Assembly (NCBI GenBank): GCA_036502005.1 | Contig: DASXZH010000094.1 | Location: forward strand, 1-64,000 | Length of the DNA stretch: 64,000 nt | Reading direction: 5' to 3' | DNA from: DASXZH01 sp036502005 | Lineage (GTDB): Bacteria; Armatimonadota; Fimbriimonadia; Fimbriimonadales; Fimbriimonadaceae | Part shown: in pieces, positions 43,035 to 50,816 of the stretch | How the letters are laid out: the number at the start of each line of letters is the position of its first letter | Numbering within the stretch: position 1 is the stretch's first letter | Translations under genes and position numbers: made by a program | Notes under the pieces: model-generated | What the model saw: only the letters and a program-made list of their open reading frames with translations | Database searches by the model: none | What the model was told of the DNA's origin: nothing

Positions 43035-43152
43035 CCGATCCTCGAACGATCGGGTTATCTGCTTGCGTCCTTAGAATTCCTTAGACAAGAGCCTGGCGGT
43101 TTGAGCCAGGAGACCCTTCCAAAAGCCCCCCAAAAAGCCTTCTCGGGGGGCT
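43035..43152. repeat. Three successive hairpins between 43.04 and 43.15 kb
   Basis: CCGATC/GATCGG (43035-43053), CCTGGC/GCCAGG (43092-43110) and AGCCCCCC/GGGGGGCT (43124-43152). None has a good T-tract on the plus strand; the third is followed on the minus strand by TTTT. They lie between two plus-strand genes. Could end the upstream transcript or act as an RNA leader for the DUF2071 gene; no known riboswitch pattern is recognised. Confidence 0.45.
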
Positions 43153-43186
43153 CCCTAAATTGTCCTGTAGACTGGGGTTAAAACCC

Positions 43187-43915
43187 ATGCTCGATATTGA
43201 TGAGTACCTGAAACAGCGGGAAATTTCTAGCGGAAGGCCGGTCATGCACCAGAACTGGCGCGAGCTCTTGTTTCTCCATTTTTCGGTCGATCCGGAGGCT
43301 GTTCAGAAACTGATGCCGGCAGGTCTCACTGTTGATACCTGTGCAGATCGTGCATGGATCGGCCTTGTGCTCTTTCGAATGGAAGGGATCAGGACCAGAA
43401 ATGGCCCGGCCGCTCCTTGGCTCAGCGCGTTTCCCGAAACCAACGTGCGAACATACGTCCACCGAGAAGGGCGGGAGCCCGGGGTGTGGTTTTTCTCATT
43501 GGACGCGGCACGGTGGCTTGCATGCCGATTCGCGCGGCAGTTCTTCGGCCTTCCCTATTATCACAGCCTGATGTCGGTTCGGCGTACAGGATTGGAGATC
43601 GAATATGACCTGGCTAGGCAAGGCAAGCCAGGTGTGAACGCTGATATTAAAGCGCGTATTGGCGATGAACTTCCCGAAACCGCACCGGGCAGTCTGGATT
43701 TCTTTCTGATCGAGCGATACCTGCTGTATGCCAAACGGCGCGGTTCCTTGTTTACAGGGCGCGTCTCTCACTCGCCTTATCCGCTGAAAACGGCCGAGGT
43801 TGTTGCTTCAAAAGAGTCTCTTATCCATTCTATTGGGATTCAGTCGAAACCTTGGGAGCATGTTTGCTTCAGCGAAGGCGTCGACGTACAGGTCTTAGGC
43901 CTTGATAGCAACTAA
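43187..43915 (+). CDS. DUF2071/YqjF family protein
   Basis: 242 aa from ATG 43187 (GTG at 43160 would add nine residues). Matches the YqjF/DUF2071 layout: MHQNWRELLFLHFSVDPEAVQKLMPAGL near the start, WIGLVLFRMEGI, FPETNVRTYV, GVWFFSLDA and FFLIERYLLYA. The family is related to acetoacetate decarboxylase-like folds, with no settled function. It is near the Fpg-like gene but has its own gap of 71 bp. Cytosolic. Confidence 0.85.
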   Translation: MLDIDEYLKQREISSGRPVMHQNWRELLFLHFSVDPEAVQKLMPAGLTVDTCADRAWIGLVLFRMEGIRTRNGPAAPWLSAFPETNVRTYVHREGREPGVWFFSLDAARWLACRFARQFFGLPYYHSLMSVRRTGLEIEYDLARQGKPGVNADIKARIGDELPETAPGSLDFFLIERYLLYAKRRGSLFTGRVSHSPYPLKTAEVVASKESLIHSIGIQSKPWEHVCFSEGVDVQVLGLDSN

Positions 43916-43986
43916 GCGGCCGCCGCGGGCTGGATGCGGAGTACAATCCGTCACGCAAATTAAAAGCAAGCAGGTAGTGTTTATCT

Positions 43987-44766
43987 ATGCCCGAGTTGCC
44001 CGATTTGGAGGTCCAATGCAAGAACTTAACGAAGCTCTGTAAGGGCTGTAAAGTAGCCAAAGTGGTTGTGCAGCGGCCAAAGCGTGTTCAACCAGGCGAG
44101 GAGGCGTTGAATAAGGCTCTCGATGGCGCAACACTGAACCAGTTTAAACGCGCCGGCAAGCAGATGCGGGTGCTGTTTTCAAACGGACAAGTGCTCGGCG
44201 TTCACCTCATGCTCAACGGCGAGATCCGCGTTTGCGCTAAAGATGAAGAGGCCAAATACGTCTCTTGTACCATCTCGTTTACGGATGGGAAGAGCGTTGC
44301 CTTTACAGACAAACAAACTTGGATCACGGTAACCCTCCATCCGGAAGAATCTTCTGTTCCGGATGCTTTAAGCCCCGACTTTACGCTGGATTATTTTGAG
44401 GGGAGAGTTAAGGCCAAGGCCAAAACGCCAGTTAAAATTTTACTGATCGATCAAGAAGTGGTTCAAGGCATCGGTAATGCCTACGCCGATGAGATCTTGT
44501 GGCATGCCAAAGTTGACCCGGCGAGCCTCTGCAAAGATTTGCCGCCCAAAGTTGTTGGGACGATCTTTAGGGAGATCCCCAAGACCTTAAAGAAAGCCAT
44601 AACCGACATAGAGAACAACCACCCCGATCTTAGCTTTGGTGAAGCAAGGGATCATATGGCCGTTCACAACAACGGCAAGGACAAATCCCCCACCGGGAAG
44701 CCGATTCAAACCAAAGAAGTGAAGGGCAAGAACACCTATTACACGGAGGAGCAGGTCATGTACTAG
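43987..44766 (+). CDS. Fpg/Nei-family DNA glycosylase with a zincless finger
   Basis: 259-aa base-excision repair enzyme. The catalytic N-terminus MPELPDLEV has Pro2 and Glu3. KRAGKQMRV and GVHLMLNGEIR carry the usual Lys and beta-hairpin. The H2TH DNA-binding segment is KILLIDQEVVQGIGNAYADEILWHAKVDP. In the C-terminal finger region (HNNGKDKSPTGKPIQTKEV then KGKNTYYTEEQ) all four zinc cysteines of a normal Fpg are absent and the loop Arg before Ser-Thr is Lys-Asn-Thr. This is the zincless form known from NEIL1, plant and some bacterial members. Probable role: removal of oxidised purines or pyrimidines with AP-lyase activity. Confidence 0.88.
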   Translation: MPELPDLEVQCKNLTKLCKGCKVAKVVVQRPKRVQPGEEALNKALDGATLNQFKRAGKQMRVLFSNGQVLGVHLMLNGEIRVCAKDEEAKYVSCTISFTDGKSVAFTDKQTWITVTLHPEESSVPDALSPDFTLDYFEGRVKAKAKTPVKILLIDQEVVQGIGNAYADEILWHAKVDPASLCKDLPPKVVGTIFREIPKTLKKAITDIENNHPDLSFGEARDHMAVHNNGKDKSPTGKPIQTKEVKGKNTYYTEEQVMY

Positions 44767-44824
44767 GTTGGGCGTCAAGAACACCTATCGGAGTTTTCTC
44801 GAAGCCGTCTGATGGAATCGGTTA

Positions 44825-45334
44825 ATGAACAAAACGTATCAATACGACGCAGGCGGAGGAACGGGCACCTTTATCCTCCGGTTCCTCATGATTGTGCCCG
44901 CCGCCATCGCTATATTCGGCTTTGGCTGGGCCGACTATTTCCGCCGGGGACCGACTCCATCGATGTCCTTAAGGGCCTTGATCTCGGGCACACTATTTGC
45001 TTCAATTGTTTTGTTCGTGCTTTTCCGCGAAAACTATATTCAGTACTGCCTGAGGCCGCGCTTTGAGCGCATCATTTTCGAGGAAAAAGAGTTAGTGCAC
45101 ATAAACCATCGAGGAAAAGAAGACGCGCGATTGCCCTACGAGGATATCAAGTTGGTCAAAGCTTTATCCTTTATGGCACTCGAAGTAGATGCAAAAGGGC
45201 GCTGGAAGATCATCGCTGGCGATCAGAGCATCACCCTAAGCTCAAACCTTGCTGACCTGGACTGTTTCTGGCAGGACCTTACTCAGCACTGCGATGTCCA
45301 GTTGCCTTCGAACGTTCAGTCTGATGTTGGCTAA
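44825..45334 (+). CDS. PH-like-domain membrane protein, short form (family member 3)
   Basis: 169 aa: two N-terminal helices (about 15-35 and 48-70), then a beta domain with ERIIFEEKELVHINHRGKEDARLPYEDI, MALEVDAKGRWKIIAGDQSI and the final helix-like NLADLDCFWQDLTQHC. Same layout as the proteins at 38.0, 39.5 and 61.2 kb. It begins 58 bp after the glycosylase gene and no other function is suggested. Confidence 0.65.
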   Translation: MNKTYQYDAGGGTGTFILRFLMIVPAAIAIFGFGWADYFRRGPTPSMSLRALISGTLFASIVLFVLFRENYIQYCLRPRFERIIFEEKELVHINHRGKEDARLPYEDIKLVKALSFMALEVDAKGRWKIIAGDQSITLSSNLADLDCFWQDLTQHCDVQLPSNVQSDVG

Positions 45335-45343
45335 GCCCGCCCT

Positions 45344-46016
45344 TCTTCCAGGGCCCGTTACGGGACCTCCCCCGGCTCGCGGACTCACCGGCCCCTCCGC
45401 CCGAGAGGGGCTTGCGTATTGCGGCACTCGAATATTCCTTAAACTTAATAGCTATGCCCCCTAGCCTTCCCCTATAACGCTACTTTATCCGCCGTGGCAT
45501 CGGTATTGAACCTAGCGATTCAACAAACCCAAACCTCTCCCGAAAGGAGGGATCGGTGAGTCCGCGAACCGGGAGAGGCGCGAGGAGAATACTTGGAGAT
45601 TAACCTGTGATAGCCTTATTTTAACGCCTATGCCCCGAAGGGGTGACATATATTAGCCCGGTTGGTCGAAGACCCCGGGTAGAGCCAATTCTTTTCTCCG
45701 GCACCCTGAAAGGTGTGCTACAAAATGGGTTCAAATAGACCTAACTGTTTCCAATTGCCACTTAGATAATTTTGCAACTTGCGCTGACTAGATCGGAGAA
45801 CGACCAACCCCCATCCCAACCCTCATAGCCATTAAGTTAAGCCTAAGCCGCTCTTTTCCAAGCCTATTTCCTCGGGACCTCCCCCCGTTCGCGGACTTAC
45901 CGGCCCCTCCACCCGAGAGGGGCGATGGGTTTTGCGGCTCACGAAATTTTCTTAACTTAATCGCTATGATCCCAACCCTTCCCCCTCCGCCGGAGCGCAA
46001 GGGGAAGGACTTTTAA
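45344..46016. repeat. Cluster of at least six palindromic repeat copies in a 711-bp gene-free region
   Basis: The gap between the membrane protein and hrcA is filled by repeats: family A at 45344-45420, 45530-45585 (reverse) and 45865-45930; family B lead-in and hairpins at about 45436-45475, 45797-45860 and 45950-46016; plus a third type at 45630-45725 with CCCCGAAGGGGTGACATATA and ACCCTGAAAGGTGTGC, similar in style to repeats seen in Planctomycetes and related genomes. No coding frame or RNA gene is seen. Confidence 0.85.
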
Positions 46017-46045
46017 GGGCCCTGGCCCGTACAATATAAGGAGCA

Positions 46046-47074
46046 ATGTCAGAACTCGATCCACGTAAGCAATCCATCCTGCGCGCGGTCGTGTTCGAGT
46101 ACGTGTCCAGCGCGGAGCCCGTGGGCAGCGAACTCCTTACCCAAAAATATGAGCTGGGCGTAAAGTCCGCCACCGTTCGGAACGAGCTAGCCGATCTATC
46201 GGAGCTCGGTTTCTTAGAACAACCCCATACCAGCGCGGGACGGATACCCAGCGACAAAGGCTACCGCTACTTCGTCGATCGGCTCATTATAGCCCGTGAT
46301 CCGGAGTCGGAAACCAAGCAACGGGTCAGAAGCGCCTCGGAAGACGGCGAGGCCCTCTCGAACATGCTTCGCGAAACCACCCGGGCCCTTAGCCGATTAA
46401 CCCATTTGCTTACCGCGGCAACCGTGATTCGGGATACGAATATCACGGTCCGAAACGCGATCATCAGCGCCCTCAGCCCGCAGCAATCCTTGTTAGTGGT
46501 GATCCTAAGCAACGGCCATGTTGAGAACCGAATGCTGGAAGTCCCGCCGGGCCTTACGCTCCAGGATTTGGGACGGGCAAACGAGATCGTGTCCGGGCTA
46601 TCGGTTGGTAAAGGCTTGCGCTGGTTTACAAAGAACAAAGCACCCTCGGTGCCTGATAATCAAGCTTTAGAAAAGCTTTTGAACACGGTTTGGTCTGCAC
46701 TGCGAGGGATTTCCAAGGACCTAACTCGCGGCACCCTGACCACGGAAGGCGAAGAATTTCTCTTCGGCCAGCCCGAATTCCAGCGGGACGTTTCCGCTCT
46801 CAGCGAGATTATTGAAGCCTTTAAGGATGAGGATTTATTGTTGGATGCCCTCAACTCGCCCGACCAGCAGCAAACCGTAACCATCGGTCGCGAGAACAAA
46901 CGGCAGCATCTGCACCAATTTTCTATCGTGCGCCAGAGCTTTTATGTGGGCGAAACAGAGGCAGGCACCATCGCGTTGATTGGCCCCACCCGAATGCGTT
47001 ACGAGAGCAGCATTCCCCTTGTGAACTATGCGGCGAAAGCGCTTAGCGATTCGCTAACGAAGTTTTTTGGTTGA
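46046..47074 (+). CDS. hrcA: Heat-inducible transcriptional repressor HrcA
   Basis: 342-aa repressor of chaperone operons. N-terminal winged helix contains the family's KQSILRAVVFEYVSSAEPVGSELL and KYELGVKSATVRNELADLSELGFLEQPHTSAGRIPSDKGYR, here split for length. A GAF-like core and C-terminal dimer domain follow (GETEAGTIALIGPTRMRYE, TKFFG end). ATAAGGAG lies just before the ATG. No CIRCE inverted repeat is seen near hrcA itself, so its targets (groE, dnaK) are elsewhere. It is normally followed by grpE/dnaK; here the next gene is unrelated, so the classical hrcA operon is broken. Confidence 0.95.
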   Translation: MSELDPRKQSILRAVVFEYVSSAEPVGSELLTQKYELGVKSATVRNELADLSELGFLEQPHTSAGRIPSDKGYRYFVDRLIIARDPESETKQRVRSASEDGEALSNMLRETTRALSRLTHLLTAATVIRDTNITVRNAIISALSPQQSLLVVILSNGHVENRMLEVPPGLTLQDLGRANEIVSGLSVGKGLRWFTKNKAPSVPDNQALEKLLNTVWSALRGISKDLTRGTLTTEGEEFLFGQPEFQRDVSALSEIIEAFKDEDLLLDALNSPDQQQTVTIGRENKRQHLHQFSIVRQSFYVGETEAGTIALIGPTRMRYESSIPLVNYAAKALSDSLTKFFG

Positions 47075-47095
47075 GTAGGCGCGTACAATAGTGCA

Positions 47096-47641
47096 ATGAA
47101 GAAGTTCATGCTCGTCGCTGCCATTATCCTTGCATCGATTGCTACCGTCAGCGGCGAAATCGAGCGCGTAGGCAGAATGGAGGGTTCCAAGATGAAGCTC
47201 TATTGGTGGCCCAAATTACAGATCCCGAAAGGATGGGTCCACGATGAAGAATTGAGCTTCGATAAGTCCTCTAACATGCTTTTGCCAAAAGGGAAAACAT
47301 TTAATGATGCACCGACCCTCATTTACGGAAGAGCCTTCTATAACAAGGATAAAGTGGCAAGAGGCTCATTCAAAGATTTCTACAAAGACGACTTGGACAC
47401 CATGCGCAAAAATACCGAGAACTTCCAAATTACTCAAGTGAAGGACGGCCTTAAAGACGCCAAAGGCGATGTTCTACCAACGTTTGATTGCCACTATAAT
47501 GGCGAGACTTACGACGAGATTTGTTATGGTGAGGAAGAGGGAGGCGATTATCGGACCATGATTATCATGAGTTCCACCAGCAAAGAAGCGTTTGCGAAAG
47601 ACCTGCCTACTTACCGCCAGATCGTCGCAAGCTATAAATAA
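47096..47641 (+). CDS. Secreted protein of unknown function
   Basis: 181 aa with signal peptide MKKFMLVAAIILASIATVSG (cleavage near 20). The mature chain is acidic/basic mixed with aromatic patches (KLYWWPKLQIPKGWVHDEE, GRAFYNKDKVARGSFKDFY). No domain recognised. It lies 21 bp after hrcA and may be transcribed with it, but there is no obvious functional link. The 86-bp gap to the next gene is AT-rich. Confidence 0.7.
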   Translation: MKKFMLVAAIILASIATVSGEIERVGRMEGSKMKLYWWPKLQIPKGWVHDEELSFDKSSNMLLPKGKTFNDAPTLIYGRAFYNKDKVARGSFKDFYKDDLDTMRKNTENFQITQVKDGLKDAKGDVLPTFDCHYNGETYDEICYGEEEGGDYRTMIIMSSTSKEAFAKDLPTYRQIVASYK

Positions 47642-47727
47642 TGTGACGCCATATTGTTCCCTTCTAAAATTTAATCCCGTATTCTTATCCGTCCATAAAA
47701 CTCACCCTTAAGGGAAAACGGTGAGTA

Positions 47728-48348
47728 ATGGAAGCAATCACGTACCTTGCCGCTCTTAGTATGGCGCTGAGCGGTTCCGGATCAACGGCAAATGCCGAGT
47801 TGGTCGGAACGTGGAGGGTGCAACTATCACCAGAAGTGCGCGAAACCGCAAAGAAAATGGGAATGCCGGAGCCGCAAGCCCAGTTCATTTTCAACGCCGA
47901 TAAGACCTTCGCTTTTACTTCATCCGCCGGCGGAAACTCAAAGAACTCCAACGGCACTTATGAACTTTCGGATCACGCGATTAAGCTTTTGGCCCTGAAC
48001 AACGATTGGCCCAGCGATCAGGTCGTGGAGCTAAGAGACCACGCCCTAAACGTGAACGGTCTCAGGTATGTCAAGCAAGACGCAACCTCGATTGCCGGTC
48101 TTTGGACCTTGCGGACTGATTCGGGCGAGGACCGTTCTATTAAGATCCAGTTCGATAAAGAGGGCAACTTCTCTTTTACCGGCCAGTTTGCGACTTCAAA
48201 GGGTCACTACACTCTTGACGGGGATAGCGTCAACCTGGTTTGGACGGAGATCGATGGCGAGAAGGTGGATGGCAACGTTCACAAGACGGTTCCCCTTACG
48301 CCGGACGGGGTTCTGAAAATCGACACATTTAGATATATGAAGCAATAG
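47728..48348 (+). CDS. Secreted protein with two lipocalin-like repeats
   Basis: 206 aa. Signal peptide about 1-23 (MEAITYLAALSMALSGSGST ANA-like end). The mature part has two homologous halves of about 85 residues: ELVGTWRVQLS ... FIFNADKTFAFTSSAG ... NGTYELSDHAIKLL, then SIAGLWTLRTDS ... IQFDKEGNFSFTGQFA ... GHYTLDGDSVNLVW. Each begins with a G.W strand, as in lipocalin-like secreted proteins. Function unknown. A strong terminator follows. Confidence 0.7.
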   Translation: MEAITYLAALSMALSGSGSTANAELVGTWRVQLSPEVRETAKKMGMPEPQAQFIFNADKTFAFTSSAGGNSKNSNGTYELSDHAIKLLALNNDWPSDQVVELRDHALNVNGLRYVKQDATSIAGLWTLRTDSGEDRSIKIQFDKEGNFSFTGQFATSKGHYTLDGDSVNLVWTEIDGEKVDGNVHKTVPLTPDGVLKIDTFRYMKQ

Positions 48349-48383
48349 GTGGCCTTAGCCGTACACCTCGTGCTTCCTCCATT

Positions 48384-48416
48384 GCCCGCCGATCCTCGCA
48401 TATCGGTGGGCTTTTT
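48384..48416 (+). terminator. Intrinsic terminator
   Basis: GCCCGCCGAT (48384-48393) pairs with ATCGGTGGGC (48402-48411) over an 8-nt loop and is followed by five T. It is 36 bp after the stop codon of the secreted repeat protein and should end that transcript. Confidence 0.9.
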
Positions 48417-48489
48417 CTTGTTTCCGAAAGCCCCTCTATGCTGCCGGGGGTGATATCCGGAAGGCTCATACCCATGGATAAGTTTGGTG

Positions 48490-48712
48490 TGTTCGCCCTC
48501 TCCCGGTTCGCTCGCGGACTCGCTTACCGACCTCTCCTCGAGGAGAGGTGATTGTTTTTGCGGCCTCGGACGTGAGATCCAGATGCCAAGTTCTGGTTCA
48601 CACAGGGTAGTATTTTGCCGCTGCGACATCTTCTAGCTAGCCGGAGAAATACTCACCCCTCATCGAGGAGGGGTCGCTGAGGAACGAAGCGGGGAGGGCC
48701 GATAGGGGCAAC
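48490..48712. repeat. Two family A palindromic repeats in opposite orientation
   Basis: CGCCCTCTCCCGGTTCGCTC then GCGGACTCGCTTACCGACC and CTCTCCTCGAGGAGAGG (48490-48560), and CACCCCTCATCGAGGAGGGG then TCGCTGAGGAACGAAGCGGG (48650-48712). They fill the convergent gap 48349-48747. No gene is seen. Confidence 0.75.
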
Positions 48713-48747
48713 TTCGATTCAGTCAGAGCCTAGCCATTTCAGAACCT

Positions 48748-49845
48748 CTAACTCTGGGCAAAGCCACTCGATGGCACTCTTATATTCGGCGAACCCGCCG
48801 AACGTCGCGCGTCTCGAGCTCGATTGATGTTTTCCTCATCTACCGCCTTCTCAAAAGACCTAAAACCCGCCAACTTAAACCCGTGTTTTTTGGCCAGACC
48901 AAGCATCTCTTCAACTTGGGCCACGCTCACATCTTTGCCAAGGGTGTAGCTTTCAGGACGACCCTCCAACGCAAGCATGATCGTTTCGCTCATGCAGGCG
49001 TAAGCGGTCTTGGGAGGGAATCCGAAGTCGATCCCGAGTTCCGGGCTACCGGGCAATGCAACAACGCCGCCTTCTATTACCAAAACATCCGGCCTTTCTT
49101 TGGCGACCCGAACCGAAACATCGCGCGGACGCGCGACGTCGCAAACGATGCATCCGGGTTTAAGGTGCTGAGGCAAAATCACGGGTGCATCCGAAGACGT
49201 CACCGTCACAACCGCGTCGGCTTGCTTGATGTCTTCCATGTCTATGGAAGCAACGCTCCCGGGAATCCCATCGGCTATCGCTTGGGTACGGGCTAAGTCG
49301 CGGCCTACTAGAACCGTCTTACCGAACTCTCGACCGAGCATGAGCGCGCAGGTCTTGCCGATAGAGCCGGTCGCGCCCACAACGGCAAGGGTTGAACTCT
49401 TTAGATCAACATCTAGTAAGGCCGCAGCCCGCAAGGTGCCTTCAATGGCGGTCGCAACCGTATAGCTGTTGCCTGTTGTAACGGCTATACGGGCATTCTT
49501 GGCAATCGTGATCCCACCATCTCCGACCACGCTCGTAAAAGCGCCCAGCCCAATTAGCTCCGCGCCGAGGTCGGCCGCCATCTCGGTGCATTGGTGGATC
49601 CGCTTATAAACCAATTCCAAAGGAAGGCTCATCATCTGTTTTGGGGTTAATGGGCAAGCGATATACCACCCCTCCGTTTCAGCTCCAGTTTCCGAGCGGA
49701 TGATGCTCGTTTTGCTCATGAGCACAGGGCTTTTCCGAGCCAAGTAAAACTCAAGGATGGGATCCGGCACGTATTGGGCGATCGGGTATTTCTTCGCCGC
49801 GTGCTTCGGGGTGAGGGGATGGACGATAAACGCGAATCGGGTCAA
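48748..49845 (-). CDS. NAD(P)-binding protein similar to acyl-ACP reductase (AAR)/shikimate dehydrogenase-like
   Basis: 365-aa predicted soluble oxidoreductase. The N-terminal 140 residues contain GLGAFTSVVGDGGI and a TTGNSYTVATAI stretch, and the Rossmann domain has VVGATGSIGKTCALMLG (about 160-176). The motif order (G.F.S, TTGN, VAV.GATG.IG) resembles cyanobacterial long-chain acyl-ACP reductase, an aldehyde-forming enzyme. I cannot confirm the catalytic Cys. No aldehyde decarbonylase gene is present. It is the last gene of a three-gene run ridA, quinate-like, this gene, so the substrate may instead be related to amino- or keto-acid metabolism. Confidence 0.55.
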   Translation of the reverse strand: MTRFAFIVHPLTPKHAAKKYPIAQYVPDPILEFYLARKSPVLMSKTSIIRSETGAETEGWYIACPLTPKQMMSLPLELVYKRIHQCTEMAADLGAELIGLGAFTSVVGDGGITIAKNARIAVTTGNSYTVATAIEGTLRAAALLDVDLKSSTLAVVGATGSIGKTCALMLGREFGKTVLVGRDLARTQAIADGIPGSVASIDMEDIKQADAVVTVTSSDAPVILPQHLKPGCIVCDVARPRDVSVRVAKERPDVLVIEGGVVALPGSPELGIDFGFPPKTAYACMSETIMLALEGRPESYTLGKDVSVAQVEEMLGLAKKHGFKLAGFRSFEKAVDEENINRARDARRSAGSPNIRVPSSGFAQS

Positions 49846-49892
49846 CTTTCGGTCCTAGCGAGAACGACGCTGTACATCTATCTATACGAGAG

Positions 49893-50816
49893 TTAGGTGC
49901 CTACTTTTTCCGCTTCTTGCAGCGGGATGATGTTAGGTTTCCAGTTTAGCTTCTGAAGGGTCTCCAGATAATCCGACTCTTTCATCTCTTGCGGCTTTTT
50001 GCCCAAAACCGTAATTAAAACGCCTTCCATCACGTTGGTGGCAAACGTTTCGCCGCCCATAACCGGAGTTGTTGTAATAGCTCTTTCCGCACCCGTCGTT
50101 TTCAGCCATTCCAGGTCCGCTTTCCTAAGGGTTTGGGTGAGGATCGTCTTCCCTTTCATGTTGTCGGGCCCGTAGCGCCGAATGTAGTGCCAGTCGCCCG
50201 CGATCATGGTCGCCTCTTCGAAGATTTTGGGGAACTTTGGCGTCCGCTTTTCTTGCTTCTCGCCGGTTGGATAAAACCACTTGAACGGCAGAACGCAGAC
50301 GAGCGGCAGGGTGATCGCCCCAAAAACCTTTACCCATTTGTATTTTCTGAGCGGAATGGGGAGGCCGAGCGCGAAAAGGAAGTCTCCAAAAATCACCTTA
50401 GCGCCCGATTTCTCCAAAGCCTGCGCCATACCGAATCTATCCACGGCGGATACAAGCAAAACCGTTTCTTTGCTGAAATCCACGGTGCCTTCTCGCTGAA
50501 GGGTCTCGATCGTTTCGCGCTCAAGGGTGTGCTTGAGACCGCTGCCATCGACGATCGGCGTCTTCTTAGCGCCGCTGATCAATTTGGCGATTTGCTTTTG
50601 GGTGTAGCGCTTCTCGCCAACCACGAAATAGATGTCAGCTCCGCCGACGCCGAGGGCATCGACTTTGCCGTCCAGATCGGTGAACATCTGGCCGAATTTC
50701 TCCAAATCACCGTCCGTTCCGATCCTTTCGATGCTAAACATCTCGCCAAGGATCTCGACTTCGTGGGTCTTGTTCCTCTTGCTGGAACCCAAGCTAACGG
50801 AAACTACTCTTCTCAT
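49893..50816 (-). CDS. Conserved protein, annotated in relatives as quinate 5-dehydrogenase
   Basis: 307 aa. N-terminal RRVVSVSLGSSKRNKTHEVE and IERIGTDGDLEKF, then DGKVDALGVGGADIYFVVG, a segment I recall in proteins named quinate 5-dehydrogenase in Chloroflexi, Firmicutes and Deinococci. No obvious Rossmann GxGxxG. A hydrophobic stretch near 170 (VFGAITLPLVCVLPFKWFYP) could be a membrane or core helix. Its ATG directly abuts the ridA stop. The annotation is by memory of similar sequences and the real activity is unproven. Confidence 0.5.
   Translation of the reverse strand: MRRVVSVSLGSSKRNKTHEVEILGEMFSIERIGTDGDLEKFGQMFTDLDGKVDALGVGGADIYFVVGEKRYTQKQIAKLISGAKKTPIVDGSGLKHTLERETIETLQREGTVDFSKETVLLVSAVDRFGMAQALEKSGAKVIFGDFLFALGLPIPLRKYKWVKVFGAITLPLVCVLPFKWFYPTGEKQEKRTPKFPKIFEEATMIAGDWHYIRRYGPDNMKGKTILTQTLRKADLEWLKTTGAERAITTTPVMGGETFATNVMEGVLITVLGKKPQEMKESDYLETLQKLNWKPNIIPLQEAEKVGT

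Noticed and set aside
45980..46045. CIRCE operator upstream of hrcA
   Set aside because: No TTAGCACTC/GAGTGCTAA dyad is visible.
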